Positions 25,606 through 34,632 of a stretch of DNA of 64,000 bases are shown here, in pieces. The notes below the pieces were generated by a model that was not told where the DNA came from, searched no databases, and worked only from the letters and a program-made list of their open reading frames with translations. How positions within the stretch are numbered: position 1 is the first letter of the stretch; every line of letters begins with the position of its first letter. The translations under genes and the position numbers were made by a program. Location of the stretch: the NCBI GenBank assembly GCA_963796155.1, contig CAWCKT010000006.1, positions 324,845 to 388,844 of the forward strand, given 5' to 3'. This DNA comes from AP-15 sp963796155 (lineage in GTDB: Bacteria > Pseudomonadota > Alphaproteobacteria > ATCC43930 > CGMCC-115725).

Positions 25606-26304
25606 TCAGCACTCCATCGGCGTCGCCGCGCGGCCGCGCAGCACGACGTCCCAGCGATAGCCCAGCGCCCATTCGGGTTCGGTCACCGTCATGTCGAGCC
25701 TGCAGACGAGCCGGTTGCGCGCTGCTTCCTCGGGGATCGACAGGAAGACCGGGTCGAGTTCGAGCAACGGGTCGCCTGGGAAATACATTTGCGTGACCAG
25801 GCGCTGGCCAAAACCGGACCCGAAGAACGAGAAGTGAATGTGGTTCGGGCGCCAGGCATTGTGATGATTGCGCCAGGGATAGGCGCCGGGCTTGATCGAG
25901 GTAAACCGATACCAACCGCCCTCGTCGGTGTAGACGCGGCCCTCGCCGCGAAAATTCGGATCCGTCGGCGCGTCGTGCTGATCGGCCGGGTGCTGATAGC
26001 GGCCCGACGCATTGGCTTGCCAAATTTCGACGATCGTGTGCGGGATCGGCCGGTCGTCCTCGTCGGTGATCCGGCCGTGCACGATGATCCGCTCGCCGAG
26101 CGCGGCTTTGCCGTCGACTACGGAGAGATCGGGGATCGGCGGGAACTGCGCGGGGGTAAAGCGCGGGCCGGAGGTTTCGGTGATCGTATGCGGCAGCCGC
26201 ACCAAGCCCTCCTGCGGATGGCGTTTGTGGGTGCTGCCATAGGCCGGCGCGTCATAAGGCGGCTGGGTCCCCGGCTGATACGCCCGGAACGGGATCGTCT
26301 CCAT
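25606..26304 (-). CDS. pcaH: Protocatechuate 3,4-dioxygenase beta subunit
   Basis: This 232-residue iron-bearing subunit starts at ATG 26304, METIPFRAYQPGTQPPYD, with GGGAGA about ten bases upstream. The Fe(III) ligands are visible: one Tyr in ANASGRYQHPADQH, a second Tyr in GAYPWRNHHNAWRP and the two His in RPNHIHFSFFG. It works with PcaG in protocatechuate ring opening in the cytosol. The frame is open upstream, but the added residues are Arg-rich shadow sequence of the MobA-type gene. The Rieske and HpaB cluster 10 kb away may feed aromatic intermediates toward protocatechuate; that link is speculative. Confidence 0.95.
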   Translation of the reverse strand: METIPFRAYQPGTQPPYDAPAYGSTHKRHPQEGLVRLPHTITETSGPRFTPAQFPPIPDLSVVDGKAALGERIIVHGRITDEDDRPIPHTIVEIWQANASGRYQHPADQHDAPTDPNFRGEGRVYTDEGGWYRFTSIKPGAYPWRNHHNAWRPNHIHFSFFGSGFGQRLVTQMYFPGDPLLELDPVFLSIPEEAARNRLVCRLDMTVTEPEWALGYRWDVVLRGRAATPMEC

Positions 26305-26318
26305 TCCTCTGTTCTCCC

Positions 26319-27984
26319 TTAGCAGGCCGCCTCTCCGGCAGGCTTCCTCTTTTCTCTCAACGCGTCGAGCGCCTCCGGCGTGTCGATATCGACAAGGACG
26401 GCGTCGTCGTCCATCTCGACCTCGGCGACGAGCTCGGCGTGTTCGCCGATCAGGTGCTTGGCGCCGACATCGCCCGCGAGCTCGGCCATCTCGGGAAAGA
26501 ACCGTTTCGACCACAGGACCGGGTTGCCGCGCTTGCCCAGGCGAGTCGGGACGATGATAGCGCGACCTTCAAGCGGGTTGAACGCCGCGATCAGGCGCTC
26601 GAGATGCCGGCCGGAAATCAGCGGCATGTCGCCGAGGCAGACGATCACGCCGTCGAGATCGGGCGGCAGCGCGGCGATGCCGCGCTTCAGCGAGGTTGAG
26701 AGACCCGCCGCAAAATCGGGATTGCGTACTCGTTCGACCGGTAATTTGCCAAGCGCGGCGTCGACCGCCTCCGCCTGGTTGCCGAGCACAGCGATGATCG
26801 GCCGCGCCCGCGAGGCGAGCAGTCTCCGCGCCACTCGCGTCACCATCGGAACCCCGTCGATCTCGGCGAGCAGCTTGTTCGGGCCGCCCATCCGCCGCGA
26901 TTGCCCGGCCGCCAGCAGCAGGGCACCGATTGGAGAAGCTCGGGGTTTCACCTCCGCTTTTGGCTCGGTCGCGGGCGCCGTTCCGGCACGGGGGAGCGGT
27001 CGCGACGGGATTTCGGCGAGCAGTCCGCCGCTGCCCATGCGCATAATCTCGGCGGGCCCGACCGGCAGCCCGGCGACGAGCCGCTCGAGCACCCAGTCGA
27101 AGCCGTTGACCTTGGGCGAGCGCGCACAACCCGGAAGGCCAAGCACCGCCCTTCCGGCGACATGGCCGAGGAGCAGCAGATTGCCCGGATCAACCGGCAT
27201 TCCGAAGTGGTCGATCACACCGCCCGCGGTGACGATCGCCGCGGGAATCACATCGCGTCGATCGAGGATCGCCGACGCGCCGTGAATCAGCAGGATGTCG
27301 ATTCCGTGACCCATCGCGTCGCGGATGAGTGGAGCGAGTTCCGCGGTCGCATGGCCGCATCGTTCCTCGAGCACCAGCCGGCTGCCAAGTGCGCTGTAGC
27401 CTTGCCACGGTGACTGCCCGGGTCTTGTCGAGGATGCTTTCCTTCAATCCGGGAAGCCGGGTCTGGATGAGCCCTACGGAACGGGGCAGGAAGGGTGCGA
27501 CCCGCAGCAGCGGGCTCTCCGAGGCGGCTGCCGCGACGCAGCGCTCGACGGCCTCCGCGGGTGCTGCGAACGGGATGATCTTGACCGTAGCGACCATCAT
27601 CCGCGGCTCGACCACGGCAAAGGGCGGCAACGTGCCGAGGGTGATCGCCTCGTCAACCAGGTTCAGCCGGTCGAGCCGCTCGCGATCGAAGACCAGAACA
27701 CCATGCGACCGGGAAAATAGGTTGGCCCGGCCGGTGAACGGCGCGGCCACCTCGACCTCCGCTCCGGCCGCCGCCGCGGCGACCCGCCGTGCCGCTTCAT
27801 CCTCGCCGACATCGTCCGGTTCGAGCCGAGCAACGACAATCCGCGCCAGCCCGGCGCCGGCAATGACATCGAGATCGGCGCGCGACAGCACCCGCGCTTT
27901 CTTGAGCGCGACGGTCCCGAGCCTCAGGCTATGCGCGAGAATAGCACCCTCGGCCTCGGCGACGGGAACCTCGCCAAACCTCAT
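26319..27984 (-). pseudogene. Molybdopterin-binding/MobA-type nucleotidyltransferase fusion, frameshifted
   Basis: The corrected protein has about 554 residues. The N-terminal MoeA/MogA-like molybdopterin-binding domain (MRFGEVPVAEAEGAILAHSL ... LLIHGASAILDRRDVIP) is followed by a MocA/MobA-type transferase domain (ALLLAAGQSRRMGGPNKLL, VCLGDMPLI, RGNPVLWSKRFFPEM). Such fusions finish the Mo cofactor with CMP for xanthine-dehydrogenase-family enzymes. After ARLQ the frame breaks. Deleting one base at 27393 restores ALGSRLVLEERCGHATAELA. It belongs to the minus-strand cox-like maturation cluster but is separated from xdhC by 187 bp. Confidence 0.82.
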
Positions 27985-28111
27985 GACCTTCCCCGTCGCA
28001 TTTCCGCTGCTGGCGGGGAAAAAACCGCCTCGGCTCCGCCAAAGTGGCCTTTCATGACCATAAAATCTATGTATATCAACAGCTTAACTGTGATTTGACC
28101 GAACCCGCAGC

Positions 28112-28165
28112 CAGCGGAATTTTGTCTCCCGGCAGCGGAATGGCAGCGGAATTTGACAGCGGATT
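28112..28165. repeat. Iterated CAGCGGAAT motif
   Basis: The 9-mer CAGCGGAAT occurs at 28112, 28133 and 28144, and CAGCGGATT at 28157, all on the plus strand within 54 bp. It lies in the 187-bp gap between the MobA-type start and the xdhC stop, next to an AT-rich patch at 28055-28095. Multiple short terminal repeats of this kind occur at IS21-family ends, but no transposase is present. An operator array is the alternative. Confidence 0.5.
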
Positions 28166-28171
28166 TCGACC

Positions 28172-28872
28172 TCATTCGGCAGGCTCGCCGCGGCGGAGGA
28201 TCTGGGTCATCTGGGCGACGATCGAGACCGCCACCTCGGCGGGGGATATCGCACCGATTGCCAATCCGATGGGCCCATGGATGCGAGCAACGTCGCTGTC
28301 GGTAAAGCCCTGCTCCTTGAGCCGCGCACAGCGCACGGCGTGATTGCGGCGCGAGCCGAGCGCGCCGATGTAGAAGCAGTCCGAACGCAATGCGGCGGCT
28401 AATGCCGGGTCGTCGAGCTTTGGGTCATGGGTCAAGGCCACGACCGCCGACCCTCGATCCGGCTTCAGCCGTTCGAGCGCTTCGTCGGGCCACTCCGAGG
28501 TCATCTCAATTCCGGGAAAGCGCGCCTCGGTCGCGAAGGATTCGCGCGGGTCGATAACGGTCACCGCATAATCGGTCATCGCCAGCATCTTCGCGAGCGG
28601 TTGGGCGATATGCACCGCCCCGACGATGAAGCAGCGATGCGGCGGCGTGAGCACCTCGACGAATACAGGCCCGGCCGTCGTCTCGATGGTACGGTTGCGG
28701 CCGCCCCGCCGCGCCTCGCGCACCTTGTCGAGCGCTGCATCATCGAGCGCCAGATCGCCCTCGACATGGTCGCCGTCGAGCAGCAACTGCCGGCCGATAG
28801 TAAGATCGGTCGCGAGGGCGACAGAGCGGTGATCGCGCGCCGCCGCCACGACATGGTCGAGAATGCGCCCTT

Positions 28873-28876
<4 letters not shown>
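28172..28876 (-). CDS. XdhC-family molybdenum-enzyme maturation protein
   Basis: The 234-residue protein has the XdhC C-terminal Rossmann domain: FIVGAVHIAQPLAKMLAMTD and YAVTVIDPRESFATEARFPG, then AVVALTHDPKLDD and the FYIGALGSRRNHAVRCARL signature. HGPIGLAIGAISPAEVAVSI closes it. XdhC-like proteins bind sulfurated molybdenum cofactor and insert it into xanthine dehydrogenase or CO dehydrogenase-type enzymes. Its ATG overlaps the stop of the small XdhC/CoxI gene upstream. The N-terminal XdhC_CoxI domain is encoded by that neighbour, so the two genes together equal one full XdhC. Confidence 0.88.
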
Positions 28877-29189
<313 letters not shown>

Positions 29190-29193
<4 letters not shown>

Positions 29194-30407
29194 GCTGCCC
29201 TCTCTTCCCGCTTCTCCCAAGCCGAGGCTGCCGCGCCGCGCCGGCCGAGCGGTGCGCTCAGCACCTCGATCAAGGTTCCAAGGCTCTCCAAATTGTGCAC
29301 CGGCCGGAACTCGTCGACATGTGGCATCATCGCCCTCATCCCCAGTGATCTTGGCTCGAAACCCTCGTAACGCAACAGCGGGTTCAGCCAAATCAGCCGG
29401 CGGCAGGAGCGGTGCAGCCGATCCATCTCATGCGCGAGCCCGGCTCCGGCATCGCGGTCGAGCCCGTCGGTGATCAGCAACACAAGCGCCCCCTGGCCCA
29501 GCAGCCTGCGCGACCACAACCGGTTGAACTCGGCGAGGCAATGACCGATGCGGGTTCCGCCCGACCAGTCGACAACCGCCTCGGCGACGCGCTCGAGGGC
29601 GAGATCGACATCGCGATGGCGCAGATAGCGGGTGATGTTGGTCAGCCGCGTCCCGAAGACGAAGGTGTGGACGCGGTCGCGGTCGTTGGTCACCGAGTGC
29701 ATGAAATGCAGAAAGATGCGGCTGTAGCGGCTCATCGAGCCGGAGATGTCGCACAGCACGACGAGCGGCGGCGGGCGCCGGCGCGGGCTGCGCCGCTTCA
29801 ATTCGATCAGCCCGCCCGAGCGGAGTGCCGCGCGCATCGTCGCGCGGAGATCGGCGCGGGCGCCATGCCGGTCGGGCGCAAAGCGCCGGGTCGGCACATC
29901 CTGCACCGGCAGGCGCAACCGGGCGATTGCGGCCTTGGCACGCGCCAGCTCTTCGAGCGACATCTTCTCGAAATCCATGCCGCGCAACTGCTCGCGGTCG
30001 GAGAAGGTCATCGCCGCGTCGACCTCGGTTTCGGTCTCCTCGGTTTCACCCGCCTCTCCCATGTTGGGGTGAAGCGCTTCCGCCAACCGCCGGGCCATTG
30101 CGGCCCCCTGGTCCTCTTCGCCCTCGATGCGCAATTCGGGCAGCACCAACCCCATCATCTTTTTCAGGAGATCGGGGTTGCGCCAGAAGACGTGAAAGGC
30201 CTGATCGAAGATCAGCCGCTGGTCGGGCCGATTGACGAACACCGCGTGCAATGTCCAGTAAAAGTCGCGGCGATCGGTGATGCCGATGGCTCTGACGGCA
30301 GCCACGGCGCCGATGACCTTGCCCGGCCCGACCGGCAGCCCGGCCGCGCGCAAGGTGCGCGCAAAATGCATCAGATTGGCGAGCAGCGATCCGCCGGGTT
30401 CTGACAT
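29190..30407 (-). CDS. coxE: CoxE-like VWA-domain protein
   Basis: The 405-residue protein belongs to the VWA_CoxE family. The C-terminal half has a MIDAS motif in LCDISGSMSRYSRIF, then VVDWSGGTRIGHCLAEF and LLITDGLDRDAGAG. The N-terminal half is helical (LMHFARTLRAAGLPVGPGKV). In Oligotropha, CoxE works with the MoxR-type ATPase CoxD to build the copper-sulfido-molybdenum site of aerobic CO dehydrogenase. It lies directly after the coxD-like gene and before the XdhC pair. No coxMSL structural genes are visible within the window. Confidence 0.88.
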
Positions 30408-30417
30408 GGCGGTTGCT

Positions 30418-30487
30418 GCCCCTCACCCTCCCGCTGCGCGGGCCCCTCCCTCTCCCCGCGCGCGGGGAGAGGGCTGGGGTGAGGGGC
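30418..30487. repeat. REP-like palindromic element at the coxD 3' end
   Basis: The 70-bp element has an 11-bp outer stem (GCCCCTCACCC / GGGTGAGGGGC) enclosing two inner hairpins: CCCGC-tgc-GCGGG at 30430-30442 and a perfect 26-bp palindrome at 30448-30473 (CCCTCTCCCCGCG and complement). In one frame it reads EGPSPQPSPRARGEG, the well-known false peptide produced by such intergenic repeats in GC-rich proteobacteria. It overlaps the last 20 codons of the coxD-like frame and ends 10 bp before the coxE start. Confidence 0.8.
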
Positions 30488-31400
30488 CTTCCTGCACCGC
30501 AGCGGCCTCGGCCTTGACCTGCTCGAGGAGGCGGGCGGCTTCGCTGCCGTGCAGCCGGGCGATGTCATCCTGGTATTTGAGCAGCACGCCCAAGGTATCG
30601 TTGATCGCATGCGGGGTCAGCTCGAGCACGTCGAGCTGCATCAGCGCCTCGGTCCAGTCGATCGTCTCGGCGATGCCGGGAAGCTTGAAGAGATCCATCC
30701 CGCGCAACTTCTGGACAAAACCGACGACCTCGCGCGACAGGCTCTCGCCGGCGCCGGGCGCCTTGCGCTTGAGGATCTCGAGTTCGCGCGCCGCGGTCGG
30801 ATAGTCGACCCAGTAGTAGAAGCAGCGGCGCTTCAGCGCGTCGTGGATCTCGCGGGTGCGGTTCGAAGTGATTATCACGATCGGCGGCTCCTCGGCGCGG
30901 ATCGTCCCAATCTCGGGAATTGTCACCTGGAAGTCGGAAAGCAGCTCCAACAGGTAGGCCTCAAACGGCTCGTCGGTGCGGTCGAGCTCGTCGATCAGCA
31001 ACACGGGCGCGCCCTCGATCTCCGGCTCGAGCGCCTGCAACAGCGGCCGTTTGATCAGAAACCGGTCGGAGAAGATCGTACTCTCGATCTCGCCTCGGTC
31101 TTCCTCGGCCGCCTCGGCCAGGCGGATCTCGATCATCTGGCGCGCATAGTCCCACTCGTAGACCGCCGAGGCGACATCGAGACCCTCGTAGCACTGCAGG
31201 CGAATGAGCCGGCGCTGGAGTGCCGTCGCCAGCACCTTGGCGATCTCGGTCTTGCCCACCCCGGCCTCGCCTTCGAGAAACAGCGGCCGCTTCAAATGCA
31301 ACGCCAGGTGCACCGCCGTCGCCAAGCTGCGATCGGCGATGTAATCGGCGCTGCCGAGCAGGGCGAGTGTGTCGGTGACGGAGGTGGGCAGGGTCGACAT
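30423..31400 (-). CDS. coxD: CoxD-like MoxR-family AAA+ ATPase
   Basis: This is a MoxR ATPase of about 325 residues. It has Walker A FLEGEAGVGKTEIAK, Walker B PVLLIDELDRTDEPF, sensor 1 IVITSNRTREIHDAL and the CYEGLDVASAVYEWDYARQ insertion typical of CoxD. It probably remodels CO-dehydrogenase-type enzymes together with the VWA protein CoxE. I start it at ATG 31400 (MSTLPTSVTDTLALLGSAD), because the residues before this come from a REP-like hairpin. The last 20 residues (from EGPSPQPS) are also read from a REP-like element. The true end may be lost or altered. Confidence 0.87.
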   Translation of the reverse strand: MSTLPTSVTDTLALLGSADYIADRSLATAVHLALHLKRPLFLEGEAGVGKTEIAKVLATALQRRLIRLQCYEGLDVASAVYEWDYARQMIEIRLAEAAEEDRGEIESTIFSDRFLIKRPLLQALEPEIEGAPVLLIDELDRTDEPFEAYLLELLSDFQVTIPEIGTIRAEEPPIVIITSNRTREIHDALKRRCFYYWVDYPTAARELEILKRKAPGAGESLSREVVGFVQKLRGMDLFKLPGIAETIDWTEALMQLDVLELTPHAINDTLGVLLKYQDDIARLHGSEAARLLEQVKAEAAAVQEGPSPQPSPRARGEGGARAAGG

Positions 31401-31428
31401 CCAGCAGGCAATCCCGATCGCAAAAAAT

Positions 31429-31449
31429 CCCTCTCCTGACGGGAGAGGG
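31429..31449 (-). terminator. Hairpin plus T-run upstream of coxD
   Basis: CCCTCTCC and GGAGAGGG form an 8-bp stem with a 5-base loop. On the minus strand it is followed by ATTTTTTG, the form of an intrinsic terminator. Its sequence repeats the inner arm of the REP-like element at 30448-30473, so it may be a half element of the same family. It lies 29 bp before the coxD start, where it would block read-through into the operon. Confidence 0.55.
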
Positions 31450-31568
31450 GAGTAAGCCCTGCGAGCCCGACAACGGCACGGGCTCGCTCTCTGGATTGGC
31501 AATGTAGTATGTCGGCCTACCCGCCGCTACCCTGCGGCAGGCCCAGGAAATTTGTGGAGGGAACGGAG

Positions 31569-31970
31569 GTGACGGATCCGGTCGAAGGCGCGGTGGCGGA
31601 GATCAAGTTTGGTCCGGACGGCCTCGTGCCGGCGATCGCTCAGCAGCACGACACCGGCGAAATCCTGATGATGGCGTGGATGAACCGCGATGCTGTTCGC
31701 ACGAGCTTGGCCGAAGGCCGCGCCTGCTACTGGTCGCGTTCCCGCGCCAGGCTGTGGCGCAAGGGCGAGACCTCGGGGCAGGTTCAGCTGCTGCGGGAGC
31801 TCCGCCTCGATTGCGACGGAGACGCCGTGCTGCTGCTGGTCGACCAGCAGGGTGTCGCCTGCCACACCGGGCGGCGCAGCTGTTTCTTCCGAGCCTGGCG
31901 CGACGGCGCTTGGGCCGTCATCGCCGAGCCGGAGGTTTCACCCGAAATGCTGTATCCGGATGCTCACTGA
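31569..31970 (+). CDS. hisI: Phosphoribosyl-AMP cyclohydrolase
   Basis: HisI opens the adenine ring of PR-AMP in histidine biosynthesis. The 133-residue form begins at GTG 31569 with GGAGGG eight bases upstream. An ATG at 31509 is in frame but has no such site. Family motifs are all present: ILMMAWMNRDAVRTSLAEGR, ACYWSRSRARLWRKGETSG, LRLDCDGDAVLLLVDQQGVA, and the zinc-binding CHTGRRSCFFR. It ends seven bases inside the convergent gene and stands apart from other his genes. Confidence 0.94.
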   Translation: MTDPVEGAVAEIKFGPDGLVPAIAQQHDTGEILMMAWMNRDAVRTSLAEGRACYWSRSRARLWRKGETSGQVQLLRELRLDCDGDAVLLLVDQQGVACHTGRRSCFFRAWRDGAWAVIAEPEVSPEMLYPDAH

Positions 31971-32431
31971 AACGGCGGGCAGTTCAGATGCGCCTGGATT
32001 TCGGCTACCAGGGCCGAATTGAACGGGCGGCCGGCGCAACGCCGGTTATACTCGTCCACGCTCGCGTTGTAGCGGGCGACGGCCCGGGCCGCGTCCGACT
32101 GGACCGGACCAATTGATTGCCGATAGGCGGCGTCGCGGCGCTCGAGCAGCGCCTTGTAGCGAGCGACCGAGTCGGGGTTGTTGATGTCGACCCGCGGCCG
32201 CTCGGTGGCGAGCTGCGCATCCAAATCGGCGCGCTGCTGGTTGGCTGCAATGAGGGCCTGGGATTTGGCGTCCTTTTCCGCAGCCAGCGCTGCAGCCGCC
32301 TGCTGCAGACAAAGACAGGCATTGATCTCGGCGGGCTCGTTGGGAAACTGAGCTTTTGCCCCGCTCGACGCGCAAAGCGCTAGAATGCCGAGTCCCAGAG
32401 CCCTCGCGTGCCGAGCGCCGATCCAGCGCAT
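31964..32431 (-). CDS. Secreted protein of unknown function
   Basis: This 155-residue protein starts at ATG 32431 behind GGAGG nine bases upstream. A signal peptide is clear: RARALGLGILALCASSGAKA-like hydrophobic core ending at Ala-Lys-Ala, then QFPNEPAEINACLCLQ. The mature part is helical with charged heptads (AAALAAEKDAKSQALIAANQ) and four Cys (CLC, RRCAG, NCPPF), probably forming disulfides in the periplasm. I do not recognise the family. Its stop overlaps hisI by seven bases on the opposite strand. Confidence 0.65.
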   Translation of the reverse strand: MRWIGARHARALGLGILALCASSGAKAQFPNEPAEINACLCLQQAAAALAAEKDAKSQALIAANQQRADLDAQLATERPRVDINNPDSVARYKALLERRDAAYRQSIGPVQSDAARAVARYNASVDEYNRRCAGRPFNSALVAEIQAHLNCPPFQ

Positions 32432-32493
32432 TATCTCTGTCCTCCGCTTTTTGCCCGGGCCGCGGGCGGATTTCCCCGGCGAGGAATCCTCGG

Positions 32494-33198
32494 TCATCCG
32501 TCGGTAGCGCGGGCTCTGTGTTCGGCCAGGTTGCGCACCCCGTCGGCCACCTCGTGACCGACTTTTTCGGCCTTTTCCCACAGCTCCTCGCGGGTTTCAC
32601 CGACCCAATCCCGTTCGCGCTTCGTCGCCGGCAACAACGCTGCGAGGGCTGCTCCGGAGCCGAGCCCGACGAGGCCGATCAGCAGCGGATGGCGTTCGAA
32701 AGTTGCGCGCAGCGATCCGCCGGCACGCCGGGCCTGCTCGGTCGCGTGACCGGCATATTCGAGCACCGCGCCGCCGGTGTCGCGGATCGAGCGGATCGCG
32801 CCGCGCGGTGCTCCTTCGGCCTGGGGCAGCCGAGCGACGCCACGGCTCTCGGGGTCGGCAATGCGGTCGTCGGGCGCGACAGCGCGCTCGGTCTTGCCGC
32901 CGCCGGCGATCCCGAAGTTGCGGGCGAGCAACCAGGCGACGCCGACGCCGATCAGCGCGAGCGGGAGCCGATTGGCCCATGCGGCCTCGCCGAGCTCGAC
33001 CCGCAGAACCCCGTTTTCCTTGATCGATTGCGTGATCATGTCGATACCCTTTCCGACGAGCTGACGCGGTGCGAGCTGATCTGCCAAGGCGTCGAACGTA
33101 AGACCGAGGTCGGCTCGGATGCCGCGGATCTCCTCCTCGATCTTCGCCGCCGATTTTTGCGGCTCGTGGCCGGGCCGCGACCCCTCGCTTCGTTTCAC
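32494..33198 (-). CDS. DUF3618-domain membrane-associated protein
   Basis: The 234-residue protein starts at GTG 33198, overlapping the holin-like stop by four bases (GTGA). The N-terminal segment IEEEIRGIRADLGLTFDALA then DQLAPRQLVGKGIDMI is the DUF3618 signature. A membrane helix (RLPLALIGVGVAWLLARNFG) follows, and a second (LLIGLVGLGSGAALAALLP) lies near the C terminus. Proteins of this family occur in envelope-stress clusters with holin-like and nutrient-deprivation proteins, as here. The biochemical role is unknown. Confidence 0.82.
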   Translation of the reverse strand: MKRSEGSRPGHEPQKSAAKIEEEIRGIRADLGLTFDALADQLAPRQLVGKGIDMITQSIKENGVLRVELGEAAWANRLPLALIGVGVAWLLARNFGIAGGGKTERAVAPDDRIADPESRGVARLPQAEGAPRGAIRSIRDTGGAVLEYAGHATEQARRAGGSLRATFERHPLLIGLVGLGSGAALAALLPATKRERDWVGETREELWEKAEKVGHEVADGVRNLAEHRARATDG

Positions 33199-33626
33199 GA
33201 GACGCGTTCCCGCAACCAGGCCTCGTCCTCGCGCAGCGAGTTGAGCGTCCGCCGCATGGCGAGCGCTTCGGCATCGAGCCGCCTCTTGCCGAAATAGAGC
33301 AGGGCCGCACCGACCCCGAGCAGGACGAGCCCGACGATCAGAGCGGCGAGCCACGGCGCCAGGACGATCGCCAGGCCGAGCACCGCGGCGGCGACCAGCG
33401 CCAGCCAGCCGCTGAACGCGATCAGCGCGCCGACGGCGATCGCCCCGACACCCTGGCCGACCAGCCCGAGCTTCTCGGCCAGCTCGGCCTTGAATAGAGC
33501 GACTTCCTGACGGACCAGCGAGCTAATCTGATCGACGAGATCGGCCAGCAGTGCGGCGATCGAGCGATCCGATTTCGGCCGCGCCGCGGCGCCGCCCGAT
33601 CCGGGGCCGCCCTCGTCGGAAGCCAT
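33195..33626 (-). CDS. Phage-holin-3-6 family (DUF1469) membrane protein
   Basis: This 143-residue protein starts at ATG 33626, overlapping the upstream stop (TGATG). An amphipathic part (DLVDQISSLVRQEVALFKAE) is followed by two membrane helices (GVGAIAVGALIAFSGWLALV and LAIVLAPWLAALIVGLVLLG). This is the Phage_holin_3_6 layout. Despite the name the family is a chromosomal membrane protein found with DUF3618 genes in alphaproteobacteria. It is not evidence of a prophage. Confidence 0.85.
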   Translation of the reverse strand: MASDEGGPGSGGAAARPKSDRSIAALLADLVDQISSLVRQEVALFKAELAEKLGLVGQGVGAIAVGALIAFSGWLALVAAAVLGLAIVLAPWLAALIVGLVLLGVGAALLYFGKRRLDAEALAMRRTLNSLREDEAWLRERVS

Positions 33627-34159
33627 CAATGGCTCTCCGATGCCGCTGAGGCTGGTTCCGCCGCCAGCTTCGATACTGCGGCTGTGATCTCATCCGTCTC
33701 GCCGCGATGGGGCGAGAGATCCGGGTCTGTCCTGGTTTTGTCCGGGTGCGGGCGATCCGTCGGAACGGACAGCAACCGACCGGCGAGGAAGCCGATGGCG
33801 GTCGCGCCGATCATGAAGAGGCTCGGCCGGCGCCGTGCGAGATCTTCGGCGTCAGCGACGATTTCGCTCCAGTGCCGGTCGCGTATGAGATGCGATAGCT
33901 GATCGATCTGATCAGCCGCCCGATCGGCGTAGCCGGCGATCGTTCGGCTGTCGGACCGCTCGAAAGATTGCGCCGCGCAGCGCACGGCCTCGGCGATCCC
34001 ACCCATCTGCTGCGCCGCCCGGTCTTTCCGGTCGTCCAGCATCGCTTCGATCGCCGACCGGGTCGCGTCGACGAACTCCGTCAAGATCGCTTTGGCGCGG
34101 TCGATACCCTCTCCTCGATCCTCGGCCCGCGCCGCCGCCTCGTCGATCTCGTCGGCCAT
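33626..34159 (-). CDS. Nutrient-deprivation-induced-like membrane protein
   Basis: The 177-residue protein starts at ATG 34159 with GGAGA eight bases upstream. An ATG 14 codons earlier is possible. The body is helical and charged (DRAKAILTEFVDATRSAIEA), with one membrane segment near the end (SLFMIGATAIGFLAGRLLSV) and a polar tail. It heads the three-gene unit with the holin-like and DUF3618 genes. The layout matches stress-cluster genes of Rhizobiales and Rhodospirillales. Function is inferred from context. Confidence 0.7.
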   Translation of the reverse strand: MADEIDEAAARAEDRGEGIDRAKAILTEFVDATRSAIEAMLDDRKDRAAQQMGGIAEAVRCAAQSFERSDSRTIAGYADRAADQIDQLSHLIRDRHWSEIVADAEDLARRRPSLFMIGATAIGFLAGRLLSVPTDRPHPDKTRTDPDLSPHRGETDEITAAVSKLAAEPASAASESH

Positions 34160-34264
34160 ACCGCTTTCTCCGCGAAATGACGCTTTTGCTATCTCTAACA
34201 TAACGGCGGCGCTTGCGTTGCTGTTCCTTGGCGGTAACGCCGACCGGAACACGATCTGGGCGCC

Positions 34265-34609
34265 CTACAGCGAGAGCAGCCGGTCGAGCAGGGCCTTGTC
34301 CTGGCGCAGCTCGGTCGCGGCACCGGAATAGCGGATTTTGCCCTTTTCGAGGACATAGACGCGGTCGGCGAGTGCCAGCGCGAAATCGACGCGCTGCTCG
34401 GCCAGCAAAATGGTGAGGCCTTGCGCTTTCAATTCGCCGATCTTGTCGCGCAAGGTGTCGACGACGAGCGGCGCCAGTCCTTCGGAGGGCTCGTCAAGGA
34501 GCAGGAGCTCGGGATTGCCGGTCAAAGTGCGGGCAATCGTCAGCATCTGCTGCTCGCCGCCCGACAGAAATCCGCCGCGCTGCTCAGGGTATTTCGTTCG
34601 TGGCCTAGA
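34265..34609 (-). pseudogene. Remnant of livF (branched-chain amino acid ABC ATPase, C-terminal half)
   Basis: About 112 codons match the C-terminal half of LivF: RGGFLSGGEQQMLTIARTLT, ELLLLDEPSEGLAPLVV, LTILLAEQRVDFALALADRV and a normal ending. The Walker A half is missing. Upstream of about 34609 the frame runs into antisense of the DmpA gene. The fused 467-residue frame therefore joins two unrelated genes and is not a real protein. The remnant's own stop and motifs are intact, so the loss is a clean 5' truncation, presumably by deletion at the DmpA boundary. No other liv genes are present. Confidence 0.82.
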
Positions 34610-34632
34610 TGCGCCATGGCTCGCCGCGGCTG

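Noticed and set aside
30423..30490. Conserved C-terminal tail of CoxD (EGPSPQPSPRARGEG)
   Set aside because: This peptide comes from a palindromic intergenic repeat and is a common false translation, so it is not treated as a domain.
31509..31568. Longer hisI start at ATG 31509
   Set aside because: The extra 20 residues are not family-like, and only the GTG at 31569 has a well-placed GGAGGG.
33195..33626. Prophage signal from the holin-family protein
   Set aside because: There are no other phage genes, and the holin-like, DUF3618 and stress genes form a known chromosomal cluster.
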